Source: Owenia fusiformis
Lineage: Eukaryota > Annelida > Polychaeta > Sabellida > Oweniidae
Direction: 5' to 3'
Length of the DNA: 64,000 nucleotides
Assembly (NCBI GenBank): GCA_903813345.2
Contig: CAIIXF020000001.1
Coordinates: 1,426,001-1,490,000, forward strand
Position 1 is the stretch's first letter; the number at the start of each line of letters is the position of its first letter. Position numbers and translations under genes: made by a program. A model generated the notes under the pieces. The model was not told the origin of the DNA. It saw only the letters and a program-made list of their open reading frames with translations, and did no database searches. This document shows, one piece after another, positions 11,860-23,203 of this stretch.

Positions 11860-12940
11860 CACTATTCAACAGATTTAACATCACAAACATTTTCATGTTT
11901 ATGCTTATCCGAAGTCAAGAGACATAGAACAACGTGTGAGGTCAACATGTGAAATGAAATTCAAAACATTCCACTGGAAACATTATCAAAACAATGTAGC
12001 AGAAGGATGCAGGCTTTCATTGAAATGTAATGAGGTTAAATTAAACGCATGGGATAAAAAGGGTTAAAGCATCAAAAAGGCAAGACTGAACTAAAAATTT
12101 GGTATTGGAGAGAAAACTGACATGCTTTTCCTTTCCTAAATGACCATGCAAAAAATATCTAAAAGTTTTGATTGATTTATCTGCTGTTGATATATTATAT
12201 AATATACTATATATATAATATAATATTATACCTATATATTAATTTCTTCAGAAAGCATATAGTATGGTAAAATCAGTTAGGTTTAGGTGTAAGAATTGCG
12301 CACAGTCACCAGCGTGCAAAAAGTCAATCTTTTTGCAATAAATAATAAGTGGAGGTCTAAATGACCTGTAATAAATGCAAAGAGATGACGTTATCATCAC
12401 AAAATGAATGTTCATGCTGTTTTTTTAAATGAGGTTTTTAAAAATATATCATTTTGATATTTTTATAACATTTTGTAAACGATACGATAGAGGCATGGGT
12501 TTCTGACTAGGAGATGTGGAGACCTACTACAAGCACATCAATCTGTCTGTCATTTTGTCTGCCTGTTCGGACATCTCCTTCTACACCATTTAACCTTATA
12601 GTAAGTGGGTTTGTGGGTTTTCTCCGAAAAAGTCAAGGTCATTCAAACGTAAACGATCAATGTCTAATGTATTTGGCGTTTACTGATACTATTGTTGGCG
12701 AATCATGATTAGGTGACCCGAGGTCAACATTTATGTCTTTGGGACAAGTTCATCTCAAGGTCAAAGATGAATATCTAGGTATTTTGCGTTTCAAGGCCTT
12801 TGGACGTTTCACCCTTATCATGTTAAGTACATTCACAATATATATATATACAAAATATGTTTAATTTTTCTGAGTGGTGGGGGGAATTTGCTGGAAAATA
12901 TTTCAATTGGTGATACAAGCAAATTTAATGGCTTTATCTG
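11860..12940. other. Anonymous stretch with an AT microsatellite
   Basis: A TA-rich microsatellite lies at about 12185-12240. The rest has no open frame with protein-like character and no recognised repeat. Confidence 0.45.
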
Positions 12941-12944
12941 TTAT

Positions 12945-14220
12945 TTATGTCATTAGGAAAAATTCCATCCCTGTGATCAATAAAACCGAACACTATTTCA
13001 AGAAAAATTCAAGATGGCCGCCATATAGGCATAATTTGGTACAAATAACACTCTAGATTCATATATAGAGATAAATATGGTTTAAAAATAATATTGGAAC
13101 AGGAGTAAAGCATGTTGTTTACATCTAGAAATACAGTCACATTCATTAATGATTTGAATTTGGACAAAATGATTTTATATAGGGATTCTACAAGGTTCTA
13201 TTTTGGGAGGGCTCTTATTTTGCAACAACTGAAGTCTGTATTTGTAAGTCCTGACTTTTTACATCTCTTATTATGCTATTAGGAAAAATTCCATCCCTGT
13301 GATCGATAAAACCAAACACTATTTCAAGAAAAATCCAAAATGGCCGCCATATATGCATAATTTGGTAAAAATAACATTATAGATTCATATATAGAGATAA
13401 ATGTGGTTTAAAAATAATACTGTTTCAGTAGTAAAGCATGTTGTTTACATCTAGAAATACAGTAACATTCATTAATGATTTGAATTTGGACAAAATGACT
13501 TTATATAGGGATTCTACAAGGTTCTATTTTGGGAGGGCTCTTATTTTGCAACAATTGAAGTGAATGAACCTGTTTTCTTAAATACGATAATATTTCACAC
13601 ATCTTTTCAATCTAATATTTCAAGTTCAAGTTAAATTATTGTCTTACAAGTATAAAATAGCCTTTAAAGGAGTTCCACATGGTTCCTTTTTACTCAGTTA
13701 TAATCACAATCTCATATATACTGTCATAAAATGTTAATGACTTATACAGAATTGCATGTGCAATTGCACAAGTCTGTACATGTAAGTCCTGACTTTTTAC
13801 ATCTGTTATTATGCTATTAGGAAAAATTCCATCCCTGTGATCGATAAAATCGAACAGTATTTCAAGAAAAATTCAAAATGGCCGCCATATACGCATAATT
13901 TTGTACAAATAACACTGTAGATTCATATATAGAGATAAATGTGGTTTAAAAATAATACTGTTTCAGGAGTAAAGCATGTAGTTTACATCTAGTATTTTGG
14001 GAGGGCTCTTATTTTGCAACAACTTAAGCGAATGACCCTGTTTTCTTGAATAAAGATAATATTTCAAACATCATTTTATCTTATATTTCAGGTTCAAATT
14101 AAATTATTGTCTTCCAAATACAAAATAGCCTTTGAAGGAGTTCCACATGGATGTTTTTTACTCTGTTATAATTTCAATCTCATAAATACTGTCACAAAAT
14201 GTAAGTCCTGGCTTTTTACA
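12945..14220. repeat. Tandem triplication, about 540-bp unit
   Basis: Three copies begin near 12945, 13262 and 13800. Each contains GGAAAAATTCCATCCCTGTG, AAAATGGCCGCCATATA-like and GGGAGGGCTCTTATTTTGC phrases. Copies 2 and 3 share a tail (CAAAATAGCC...GGAGTTCCACATGG) that copy 1 lacks, and copy 3 lacks part of the middle. No coding sequence is seen. Confidence 0.75.
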
Positions 14221-14470
14221 AGTGCATACAGAACATAGCTTTTTATATGAACATTGTACAAGAGCTTGGCAGGCTTTGGAGGACTGTGTCTGGATTGTCC
14301 ACAGTGGGGTAACAGTTTCATTATTGTCCCATCCCCAGTTGATGTAGTCGTAAAGGCCAGGTGGTGAAGCATTTAGCATTTGTCCCCAAACTACACCAGC
14401 CTGGTAAGCTATTCCTTTAATGTGCTATTCCAAGGCATGTGAGTTGGTGGAATTCTCTCGATTGGTCTTT
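14158..14470 (-). pseudogene. Cysteine-rich CXC-type C-terminal ORF remnant
   Basis: The minus-strand reading contains HIKGIAYQAGVVWGQML, then YINWGWDNN, TPLWT, and a cysteine block CSYKKLCSVCTCKKPGLTFC. This layout (HxKRAAYQAG, WGW, PxWT, CxCKKxCxxxCxCxKxxLxC) is a tail I recognise from many uncharacterised, often transposon-associated, invertebrate proteins; it resembles tesmin/TSO1-type CXC cysteine spacing. Here the first CxC is CS instead, and an in-frame TAG precedes HIK. No upstream domain is found, so it reads as a decayed fragment. The family name is from memory and should be confirmed. Confidence 0.5.
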
Positions 14471-14479
14471 CTTTTTTGC

Positions 14480-15200
14480 AAAATAAGCACTTTCTGGGTG
14501 TATTTATATCAATTGTTTCACTTGTTCTGTATATGGAAAACACCCACATATGAGTTGGGCTGTTGCCCTAGTACATGTAGTTGTTCCAGATATGTCATGT
14601 TTGCAAAATGTTAGAATATATTTTTTACCATATTTTATATTCATTTTTGTTTATTCTTAAAAAACCATCCATGGCCTTAGCTCGAGACATTACAAAATTA
14701 ATTGTTCATTAAATATTATTTAGAAATTGTGATAATTTAATAATTCAAAATAATTGTAGAATATTGGAAGATTTAATTTCTAATTAGCAAATTCCTACCC
14801 AAATTTTAAATTATCTTCCCTCCAATCGTTTCCTTCCTCTTTACTGAGGAGTCATGACATCCCACATATTTGATTTTCACAATTAAAGGACACGGTGTCC
14901 AATAGGGTGGTCCAAAATATGGCGAAAAACCAACTTTGTTTCAGATCATCTTCCTCATTTCACTTACTGTTGTCCATGACCTAAAACACCTGCACACCAA
15001 ATTTTAAGACCCAAATCACATGGGAAATTTACCCACGCTTCGACTGAAAATTCGGTTATTTCATGATTTTTTGCTATTTTCGATAAATTGTCATCTCCCT
15101 TTTCCTGGTATAATGTGTTTCTATTTTTTCATAATAAAAATTTTTGTAGGACTCTTTATTACTTCATAATACTAGGAACCCATACACCAAATGTTGAGAC
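14480..15200. other. Non-coding stretch with a weak duplicated phrase
   Basis: AGACCCAAATCaCATGGGaAATTT at about 15008 and AGACCCAAATCCCATGGGGA at about 15199 are diverged copies of one phrase, each after an ACACCAAATkTT motif. Nothing else is recognised. Confidence 0.35.
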
Positions 15201-15229
15201 CCAAATCCCATGGGGAATTTGTTTTGATT

Positions 15230-17210
15230 TAAGTATGCTTCTTCTAAGTTCGAACTGGGTACTCTGTTAAGATTGGAAGGGGCCCATATTTCAGCCCCAT
15301 ATAGACAAATTGGTTTTATCATTTGATCAAACAAAGCTGTGGTTTTATATCACTCTGTTGGAGGCATCTTTTAAGTTTAAGAATCGCCTTACTAGCCTTT
15401 TCATGGAGGTGTGTTTGGGCTGATATAAAGCTGCCTGATGCTCGAAATATCACACCAAGGTACTTGTATCCTTTGAACTTGGAGTCTACCATATGAGATA
15501 TAGTCAGTACAAAGATGCCAATTCTTTTGGAATTTAATCATCTTGGTTTTATTTATGTTAATATTAAGTTTTCACCAGTCACAATATTCTTTTAAAGAAT
15601 CTAAAGATCTTTGTAATCCATGTTTAGAAGTTGAGAATAAGACAATTTCATCAGCGTACATAAGCATGTTAATAATTTCTTCTCCAATAGATGGACAATC
15701 ATTTGTAAAGCCAATAGTATCGGGTAAGTCATTTAGGAATAAATTGAAAAGACAGGGGGACATCGGATCCCCTTGTTTTACACCAATATTTGCTACTTTG
15801 AATATAGTTCTCTTCCCAAGGTTATTGTTTGTGATGCAAAATTTATTATTATCATACATGTGTTCAATGATATTTAATGTTCTACCACGAATTCCCGAGT
15901 TTAAAAGCTTAAATACTAGTCCCCTGTGCAAGATCGGGTCAAACGCTTTTTAAAAATCAATGAAACAAGCATAGATATGTTCTTTACAGTTGTTTGATAA
16001 GTGTTTATCAATTAACGTTCAAAACACAAACTTGTGATCGGATGTATGTGTTTTTTGCTTGAAGCCGATAATACACTTATAATAGATAATTACTGTTGAG
16101 TAGAAATGATTTAATTCTATTATTAAGAATAGTGTTAAACACCTTGCCTAGGCAGTTACAATTTTGTATTAATGGTTATTCCTCTATAGTTGCTCATATC
16201 TGAAGGTTTACCAGATTTTAGAATGGATGATATGTAACCTTCATTCCATGTTTTTGGATATTCGCCGCAATTAAGAATTTCGTTAAAAATGCTATTTAAG
16301 AATTTCAAGGATTGAGTAATACTGTGCTTCAGTTGCTGTGTGAAGAAGCGATTCATAATAAAGTAATTGCTCGGATTTCAATTTCATGTTATATTTATTC
16401 ATAGTCTATAAAAATTACAATTCTAAATGAGCTGACAATCGCTTCTTAGCATTATAGGCTAGCTTTTACTTAATTAATTACAAAATATAGTTACATAAAA
16501 TGATTCAATTGCTCGGATGAGGAGATATGATTTGTATTTGGTGCCTGACTTGGAACTGTTGACACTGATTTTAGTTGTTCAACTAATTTCCAATATTCTG
16601 AAGGGTTATTATCACTCATAATATGTAACTGATTAATTATGTTTGTTTTTTGTTGTTTTTTACTGCTTACACTTCTTTTTAAAAAAAATTTTAAGCTTGA
16701 AATAATTCAGCCTCTTTTTATTATTGCTATGATCGCGGGCTAACAAATTTCCTAATTTATTCACCTCTTTCTTCATTTGACTACATGACTTATAGAACCA
16801 TGGAGTGGTTCTTCTAATCAATGGTTTATTTGACATGATTTTCCGTTTAATGAGACATTCATTTGCCGATAATCTATAAGCGTTAGTCAAAAGTTCTGTT
16901 GCTTCATCGGTGTCTAGTTCATTGATACTTTTTGAACTGAATGCCTGGTTCAGATTATTCAATAATGAATTTTTAAAGCTCTCTATTCTGTTTATACCAC
17001 TTATATGTGCAAGGTAATTCTTTATGTAAGACCCCCGTGTCGTTATTGCAATGAGTAGTGCACAGAGTATTAAGAGATACCTTGATACTTAGGGATATTA
17101 GACAGTGGTATGATAAGGTACCCATGAAATCATGAACTCTGAAATATCTAATTTTGTTTACTAAATCCTGTTGCACTAAAGCATAGTTCATTTTTTGGTT
17201 CATTATACAT
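15230..17210 (-). mobile_element. Decayed non-LTR retrotransposon (LINE-1 of this window)
   Basis: Reading the minus strand from 17210, the order is: the end of an APE-type endonuclease (GTLSYHCLISLSI, where SDH is expected, so the Asp is replaced by Tyr); a Lys-rich linker (YWKLVEQL near 16590); reverse transcriptase motifs (NYRGITI near 16180; GVKQGDPMSPCLFNLFLNDL near 15760; MYADEIVL near 15655, a variant of FADD); and a thumb-like stretch (LFDQMIKPICLYGAEIW near 15290). Several frameshifts and stops break it and the 5' end is missing. The NYRGIT plus GVKQGD signature fits RTE/Ingi-like clades, but the clade is not resolved. A 131-bp insertion interrupts it at 16376-16506. Confidence 0.85.
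16376..16506 (-). mobile_element. Tiny LINE 3'-end insertion with 11-bp target duplication
   Basis: AATTGCTCGGA stands on both sides (16365-16375 and 16507-16517). The insert reads on the minus strand as a 3' UTR-like tail containing GCTAGCCTATAATGC and AATAAA. It resembles the 3' end of the neighbouring LINE at 17212-17400 (GCTAGCCTGTAATGC, AATAAA). This is a severely 5'-truncated retrotransposition into the older LINE. Confidence 0.75.
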
Positions 17211-17211
17211 T

Positions 17212-19550
17212 TATTTCAATCATATTGCAGTCAAAAGAGTTACACAGGTCGCTGCCTAGCGCAATGTGCATTACAGGCTAGCGTTTTGAAATGAATATAA
17301 ATTAAATTAATTTAATTAGTTGAGTGAGTTATACATATAAATGTGCTAACTAGTTGCCTACACCTAATGGTGAAAAGTAAATCAAAATAAAATAGGTTAG
17401 GTTAGGTTAAGCTAAGAATAAAATCAACGAACCTTCCTTTTAGTTGAGAATCTTGTTGAATTGAGAATGAATTTTTGAAAATTAAAAATTCAATTTTGTC
17501 TTGTCCACTGAGATGGGTCTCAAGGTTTTGCTGCTCAAGGGTTTCTTCAAGGTTTTTCCTTTGTGTTGAATGGCGCTTACATTGCAGAATCAGGTGTTTA
17601 GGGGTTGCACTCTTACCACAGACACAAAGATTAGTTGTGTTGGGAAAATTATGAGCAAACTTTTGTGATTCAAAATAGAGTCCGCATCTAATTCTGTTCA
17701 AGGTAATTTCTTGTTTTCGAGAAAGATTGAGTTTAGAAGTTGTATTGAAGTCATTAAACTTTGAAGATTTCTTTTTGATTTTACTTTTGAACAAAGAGAT
17801 GGTGGGAGTAGACCTCTCTTCTAGTGATAACTTATTCCATTCAGAGATCAATCTTAGCACTGGTCCATTAATTAGTCGTGCACTTGATTTAACCGGTATT
17901 TGGAAAGGTCTATGGGTTCTGAGAACCCTTCTTTGCTCAGATTTATAATGGTCAAAACATTCAACAATATAATCGGGTGCCATATTTCTACAAATTTTAA
18001 ACATAATAATGAGATTTTTGTCTCTCCTTCTGGACTCAAGTGGTTTCCACTTCAGGCAATCAAGAGTTTTAAGAGTACTTGATCCATGTAATGCCCCAGA
18101 GCAGCTGAGTGCTGCTGCTCTATAGTGCAATCTGTCTAGTTTTATCAAATTTTGAGCTGTGCTTGAGCCATAGATTGAACTACAATAGTCCAGGTGTGGT
18201 AAAATAAAGGAGTTATATATAAGTTCAAGGTGCCTAGATTTTAATTTATAAGATAGTGATTTCAGTGGATTGAGTTGTTTTTGCACCTTGCTGGCAAGTT
18301 CACTTATATGTACATCAAATTTTAAGCGGTGGTCAAAAGTGAATCCCAGGTGTTTATGGGAAGTTTTGTATGGGATTTCAACACCTTCAAAGAATAAGGG
18401 CATAATGTCAAAATTATTAATATTCTTGGGTTGGAATATCATGTGAGCACTTTTTGATGCTTTAAATTGTAAATGCCATTTAATAGACCACTGTTCAATT
18501 ATGTTCAGATCATGTTGCAGGTCAAAGGTTTGGTTATCATCGATATTGAAAGAGGCATAGGCTGACGTGTCGTCCGCATAAATATAACATTCTGATCTGA
18601 GGTTGTCAGGAAGATCGTTTATGTAGATGAGAAATAGGAGTGGCCCAAGGACAGATCCCTGAGGTACTCCTGTGTTAATGTATCCGATATTTGAAAAGTT
18701 GGATTTTACATCATCAACTGTTACACAGATTTTTCTTTCTGAGAGGTAGGATTTAAGAAGTGTTAGGGTCATACCAGAAATTCCGTAAGATTCTAGTTTA
18801 TGGAGAAGTAGAGAGTGCGGAACAGAATAAAACGCAGAACTGATATCAAGGAAACAGGCATTTACACATTTCCCTTTTTCGAATTCATTCAAAATAAAGT
18901 CAATGATAGCCGTAATTTGGAGTTCAGTATAATGACCAGCTAAGAATCCGGATTGTTTTGCAAAGAGTAGTTTGTTTCTAAAAATATGCTCGGTAATTTG
19001 AGAGTGGACAACTGTCTCCAGGATTTTTGAAAATCCTTGAAGTAAAGTTATAGGTCTATAATTTTCAATAGCTGATCTGTCGGTTTTTTTTTGAAGATGG
19101 GGATGGTGTTGCCTTCCTTCCATATAGTTGGAAATTCTCCAGTCTTGAAGATAAGATTAAAGAGGTCAGCAAGCTTAACTGATAGTGATGGGGAAGCTAA
19201 TTTGATCATATCATTGGTTACATTATCTAAGCCAGCTGCTTTATTCTTTTTTAGTGATTTAATAATAAGGTCAAGGTCTTCTGATGATGTGCTTAAGTTA
19301 TCCATTTTGATATGGGTTCTTTTATTAAATTGTGGGAGTGAATGGTCAAAATTGTGGTCAGTGTGATATTTTGATGTAAAAAAAGATAGAAACAAATTTG
19401 CCTTTTCAAGGCTTGTAGTTGCAAGTAGATTCCCAAAAATCAAAGAGGGAAATCCAGTATATACTAAAGCATAGTCAACTAAGCTACTACCATTCCACTG
19501 ATGGCAAGTTAATGACCCAGTAAGGTCGCCCAAAGTTCTGCCATTAAAGG
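17212..19550 (-). mobile_element. 5'-truncated non-LTR retrotransposon (LINE-2 of this window)
   Basis: The minus strand encodes the end of an endonuclease domain (LTCHQWNGSSLVDYALV, near 19500), then KSLKKNKAAGLDNV. A frameshift in a T/A run near 19085 leads into a 573-residue frame with reverse transcriptase motifs: NYRPITLLQGFSKILE, DISSAFYSVPH, GVPQGSVLGPLLFLIYINDL and YADD (near 18570). The C-terminus carries a CxC-x8-H-x4-C cluster (CVCGKSATPKHLILQC, near 17610). This is jockey/CR1-like in layout. Between the endonuclease end and the linker the sequence jumps (VYTGF to LLATTSLEKA), suggesting an internal deletion. The 3' UTR ends near 17212 with AATAAATG and abuts the older LINE directly. 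Confidence 0.9.
17402..19123 (-). pseudogene. Reverse transcriptase ORF of LINE-2
   Basis: A 573-codon open frame covering most of the RT domain (palm with YADD), thumb and the C-terminal CCHC-like cysteine cluster. The N-terminal part of ORF2 continues in another frame at 19533-19048, so the element cannot make a full ORF2 product. The long surviving frame implies a fairly recent insertion compared with the LINE next to it. Confidence 0.9.
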
Positions 19551-19554
19551 TTCA

Positions 19555-19800
19555 ATAAAGACCATAGAAGAAATTTGGGAATCATTTTACCTTCCCCGAG
19601 CTATTAGTGCAACTTTTAGCCTAATGTCTTCTTTGCCATACCTATTTTCTTAAAATGTATGCACTTGTCGACGAATACCACCATTCAGACTTGCAAATAG
19701 ACTTCTAAATAAGCAATTGAAAGGATGGACGTCCCGCATTTTGTTTTTTGAAACATTTCTGAATCTCCGCCATTTAAAATTCTAACTGCAGCTGAGATTA
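19555..19800. repeat. Dispersed repeat shared with 36170-36300
   Basis: GCCATACCTATTTTCTTAAA with its flanks (CTATTAGTGCAACTTTTAGC... and ATGTATG) matches GACATACCTATTTTCTTAAA near 36255 in the same orientation. No gene is seen. Confidence 0.5.
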
Positions 19801-19804
19801 AGTA

Positions 19805-21020
19805 AAGCTACGTTCACACCAACGGCGAATGTTACGCTTTAAATCGGCGAGCAAAGCGGCATCAAAGCATGGCGCTTTAAAGCGACTTGTAAAGCGGCAC
19901 CAAAGCGTAACAAAGCTTGATTAAAGCGTCGGGGTCGTAATAGGTCGTAGAAAAGCTCGGAGTAAAGCGGGATGTTCGGCAAGAGCGCCAAAATTTTTTA
20001 AACTGTTTAAAAATTTTGGGCGCTCCGTTACGAATTGATTAAAGCGCTGAGAGCGTATCAAAGCTTAACAAACCATAACAAAGCTCAGCAAATCTTGACC
20101 CAAAGCGTAGGAAAGCTTAACAGAGCTTGGTTCAAAGCGGGGACCCCAAACTCTTCACGGTGTGTTACCACTTGACACGCTTCGTTTAGATGACTCAAGC
20201 TTTGCTACGATCTGGCATGAAGATCTGACACGAGGTCAGACGCTTTCATCAATATCTGACACTCTTTGTTACGCTTTCATGAAGGACTCTCAAGCTTTTT
20301 AACGAATTGAGACTTTTTAATCAAGGTGAAACGCTTTGTTAAGCTTTGTTACGCTTGACAAGCTTCCTTGTGCTCTCTCACGCTCTTTCACGCCGTGCGT
20401 CAAACATCATGTCTTCTTCAGATAGGTCATGATCTGGTCCATCTGGAATTGCTGGACCTTGTTGTTCTGCCATCGTCTTCTCGAGTCAAAGATGCAATGG
20501 TTTTATGGATCTTCTGCATCTTTATACAGCCATTTGATCAAACGCGTCATGATAAAGGCGATCTCGAAAATGCACAACAGAGCTTGGCAATCGTATCAGA
20601 GCCTGATTAAAGCGTCATAATCGCATCAAAGCGTAATAATGCTTACCAAAGCTTATCAAAGCGTGATTTTAAGCGTAACAAAGCCTGGTCGAAGCGGGAT
20701 CATAGCGTGAGGAACTCTGATACAAGCGTATCAGAGCTTATCAGAGCGTAACATTACTTAGGAGATCATGATATTTTTGGAAAAGTAAACAAAAATGTCG
20801 GAGCTTTGCTCGCCGATTTAAAGCGATTTAAAGCATTCGCCGTTGGTGTGAACGTAGCTTTAAAAATGTTTGGCGCTCTTGCCGAATATCCCGCTTTACT
20901 CCGAGCTTTTCTACGACCTATTACGACCCCGACGCTTTAATCAAGCTTTGTTACGCTTTGGTGCCGCTTTACAAGCCACTTTAAAGCGCCATCAAAGCGC
21001 CGTTGGTGTGAACGTAGCTT
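19805..21020. mobile_element. Long-TIR non-autonomous element built of AAAGCG words
   Basis: The left end AAGCTACGTTCACACCAACG is repeated inverted at the right end (...CGTTGGTGTGAACGTAGCTT, ending 21020). The inverted arms run about 150-200 bp (19805-20010 against 20868-21020). A second, internal copy of the same terminus lies at 20838-20862. Throughout, AAAGCG, AAAGCTT and their complements recur every 10-20 bp. No transposase is present. The target duplication could not be fixed. Superfamily unknown. Confidence 0.75.
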
Positions 21021-21039
21021 AAGGCCGCATGTCAGCATG

Positions 21040-21343
21040 CAAGGAGGATTGGCTCCCAGAGTGCAACATCGATATTCTGTCCCATATATGGGCATGTCGT
21101 GCTACAAAATTTGAATTCCAACAGCCGCCATTTTGTTCACTTCAACATTTGAATCGTAAATTTTGGTCTTATTTCCTAACGAAAAATTCCAAAACTCACA
21201 GGAAATGATCGAGATATTGGTTCGAATCTTTTGAACTGTTTATTTTGAATTTATAATCGGTTATAATTTCAGAAAATTACGACATCTCGGCGTTTTCATT
21301 GTTGGAAAATATCGACTTCGATTCTGGGAGCCAATCCTCCTTG
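21040..21343. mobile_element. Mutator-like MITE with 9-bp target duplication
   Basis: The terminal inverted repeat CAAGGAGGATTGGCTCCCAG (with the next A, 21 bp) opens the element, and its complement closes it. GTCAGCATG is directly repeated on both sides (21031-21039 and 21344-21352). Length 304 bp, no ORF. A 9-bp duplication is typical of Mutator-like elements. It sits only 19 bp from the neighbouring AAAGCG element. Confidence 0.85.
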
Positions 21344-21349
21344 GTCAGC

Positions 21350-21960
21350 ATGTTTACAGTATAACCGCGGTTGTCTTATATAACCGTATGCATGGTACAC
21401 GATATGACCGCCGTTGACGGTCTATTACCGGCGACTCTTGCAGTTAGCCTGGTCCACTGACGAAGAAAAATCAAAAAAAAATCGAAGACTAAAACACCTC
21501 AAATCCGCCCATATTCAAGGTCTTCTTGACACGCGCATGGTCTATCACAAACAGAATGTTGGATAGAACGTTAGGTGCAAACGGGGCTGGAATCCAATGA
21601 CAATATCACCGGGAAATCATTAAAAGGTACGTGAGCATTTTTCTGTCGATGTCGGGAGAAGATTCCCGGGGATGCCAGTGATTGTGAATATGAAATTCCT
21701 CGTTTAATGTTGGAAAAGGGCAAGCTGCTCACCTTCTTCCGATAGGTGACACTTGTCCCTTGCTTGAGTATAATCTTGGTACGATTGTACCTCTTGATGC
21801 AAGATTATTGTTTTTAATTGTTATAATGTTGTTATACCCACTATATAACTGAGCCAGTTTGTCGTCATTTAGATCCCTGTAGTCCCCCCTATTTGTGGGA
21901 AGTGACATTTTAACCATATCAATATTACATGTTTGTACATCGTACCTAAATTACTGTAAA
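21350..21960. other. Anonymous stretch
   Basis: No gene or repeat could be supported here. Confidence 0.4.
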
Positions 21961-21964
21961 ATCG

Positions 21965-22180
21965 GCACTAAAATGGCCGCCATTTTTAAATAAGTGGCCA
22001 TTTTGAAACTCGGCTTTGGAGCAGAATTTCTACCCCAATAAGGTATATGCGTATAAAATATGAACAAAATCGGGCCAACGGTATTTGAGTTAGCGCCCTA
22101 ACGGACGTACGCACGGACGGACGGACGGAGGCGTTCCCTATATAATACCCCTGTGGACTTCGCTCAATGGGATAATAAAT
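21965..22180. repeat. Dispersed short element with GGAC microsatellite
   Basis: AATGGCCGCCATTTTT and TGGCCATTTTGAAACTCGG are followed by ACGCACGGACGGACGGACGG and CCCCTGTGGACTTCGCTCAA. The layout of a GGAC microsatellite followed by a short CTTCG-type tail resembles high-copy short elements I associate with mollusc genomes. The boundaries are not resolved. Confidence 0.45.
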
Positions 22181-22199
22181 GAATGTATTCATCTTGTAT

Positions 22200-23050
22200 G
22201 GAAAAGTTTAGTATTGACTGAGTTTGTGTTTATATGAAAAAAGCGAAAAGGCCTGACAACATTGTTTCAAAACATTGAACAAAAACATGTACACTTGGTC
22301 TCTTGGGAACTCATCCATTTAGCAACAGACCCAAGCTTCAAAAGGTATCGTTGTATCAAATATAATGGTTTGTGTGAAAGTATTATATTATTGTACATAT
22401 TTTGCACTTCATGGGAATATTTTCTTCGAAAATATTATTGACATGTTACCAATAGAAACTAGAGTAAGAATATGTGATTTAAAAGATGATGCATTCACAC
22501 AAGCAAATCAGAGTTACATATAATTAAAAGTCATATACATATGCATACATATGTATATGGCTTAAATGATATAAGGATTCTTCAAAAACACTACAAACAT
22601 TTTAATTACATACAATATTAGGTATCTTTATCGCAGCCTTTGGTGCTATATTGTTAATCTTGAACTTAGTAGCTTTTGGGCATTATGGGTAAATGTTAAG
22701 GCGGCCATTTTTTTCTTTCCGTCCTGAAAATCCTCAATTTTTGTGAAGTCCATCCTTCATTCAAAGGGCTTAATTTATTCCTATTTATTATTGATAAAAT
22801 CAAACTTACCAAAATAACTTAGCATATCTTTTTTCAAAAATGTTGTTCTATAACTGAAAACATAAGCAACCTGTACAAGACGACCCGACATCACTATCTG
22901 AATATATCTCAGCGAAATGACAATCCAAAACATGTCACTTCAGCCAAATGAAAAATGTTTTTAAAGGGTTACGATGAGCTTCTCGTATAAAAACAATATG
23001 GCGTCCCCAGGCGAGTCTACTGGATCAGTCTATTTATGAGAAATTAGGGT
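22200..23050. other. Anonymous AT-rich stretch
   Basis: No gene is supported. A short dyad, ATATGCATACATATGTATAT, lies near 22536. Confidence 0.4.
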
Positions 23051-23055
23051 AATTT

Positions 23056-23167
23056 ATTGAAATCGTCTTGAAAATAAGATAATCCGTTTACAATCCTTTG
23101 GATAATTCACTCTCCCGATCTTTACAGCATTGTAAACGGATTATCTTATTTTCAAGACGATTTCAAT
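23056..23167. repeat. Perfect 39-bp inverted repeat
   Basis: Positions 23056-23094 are exactly the reverse complement of 23129-23167, with a 34-bp spacer. The arms begin ATTGAAATCGTCTTG. A perfect match of this length implies a recent origin or ongoing correction. Confidence 0.9.
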
Positions 23168-23203
23168 ATTTGTCTGAACAAATGTTAGAGCCATACATAT
23201 ACC

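Noticed and set aside
15543-15953. 136-codon plus-strand frame
   Set aside because: It is the antisense shadow of the LINE reverse transcriptase segment.
17390-17412. Telomere-like TTAGGT repeats
   Set aside because: Only three short units within a LINE 3' region; too few to be an interstitial telomere.
20368-20620. Two overlapping frames of 63-80 codons
   Set aside because: They lie inside the AAAGCG element, show no domain and reflect its word composition.
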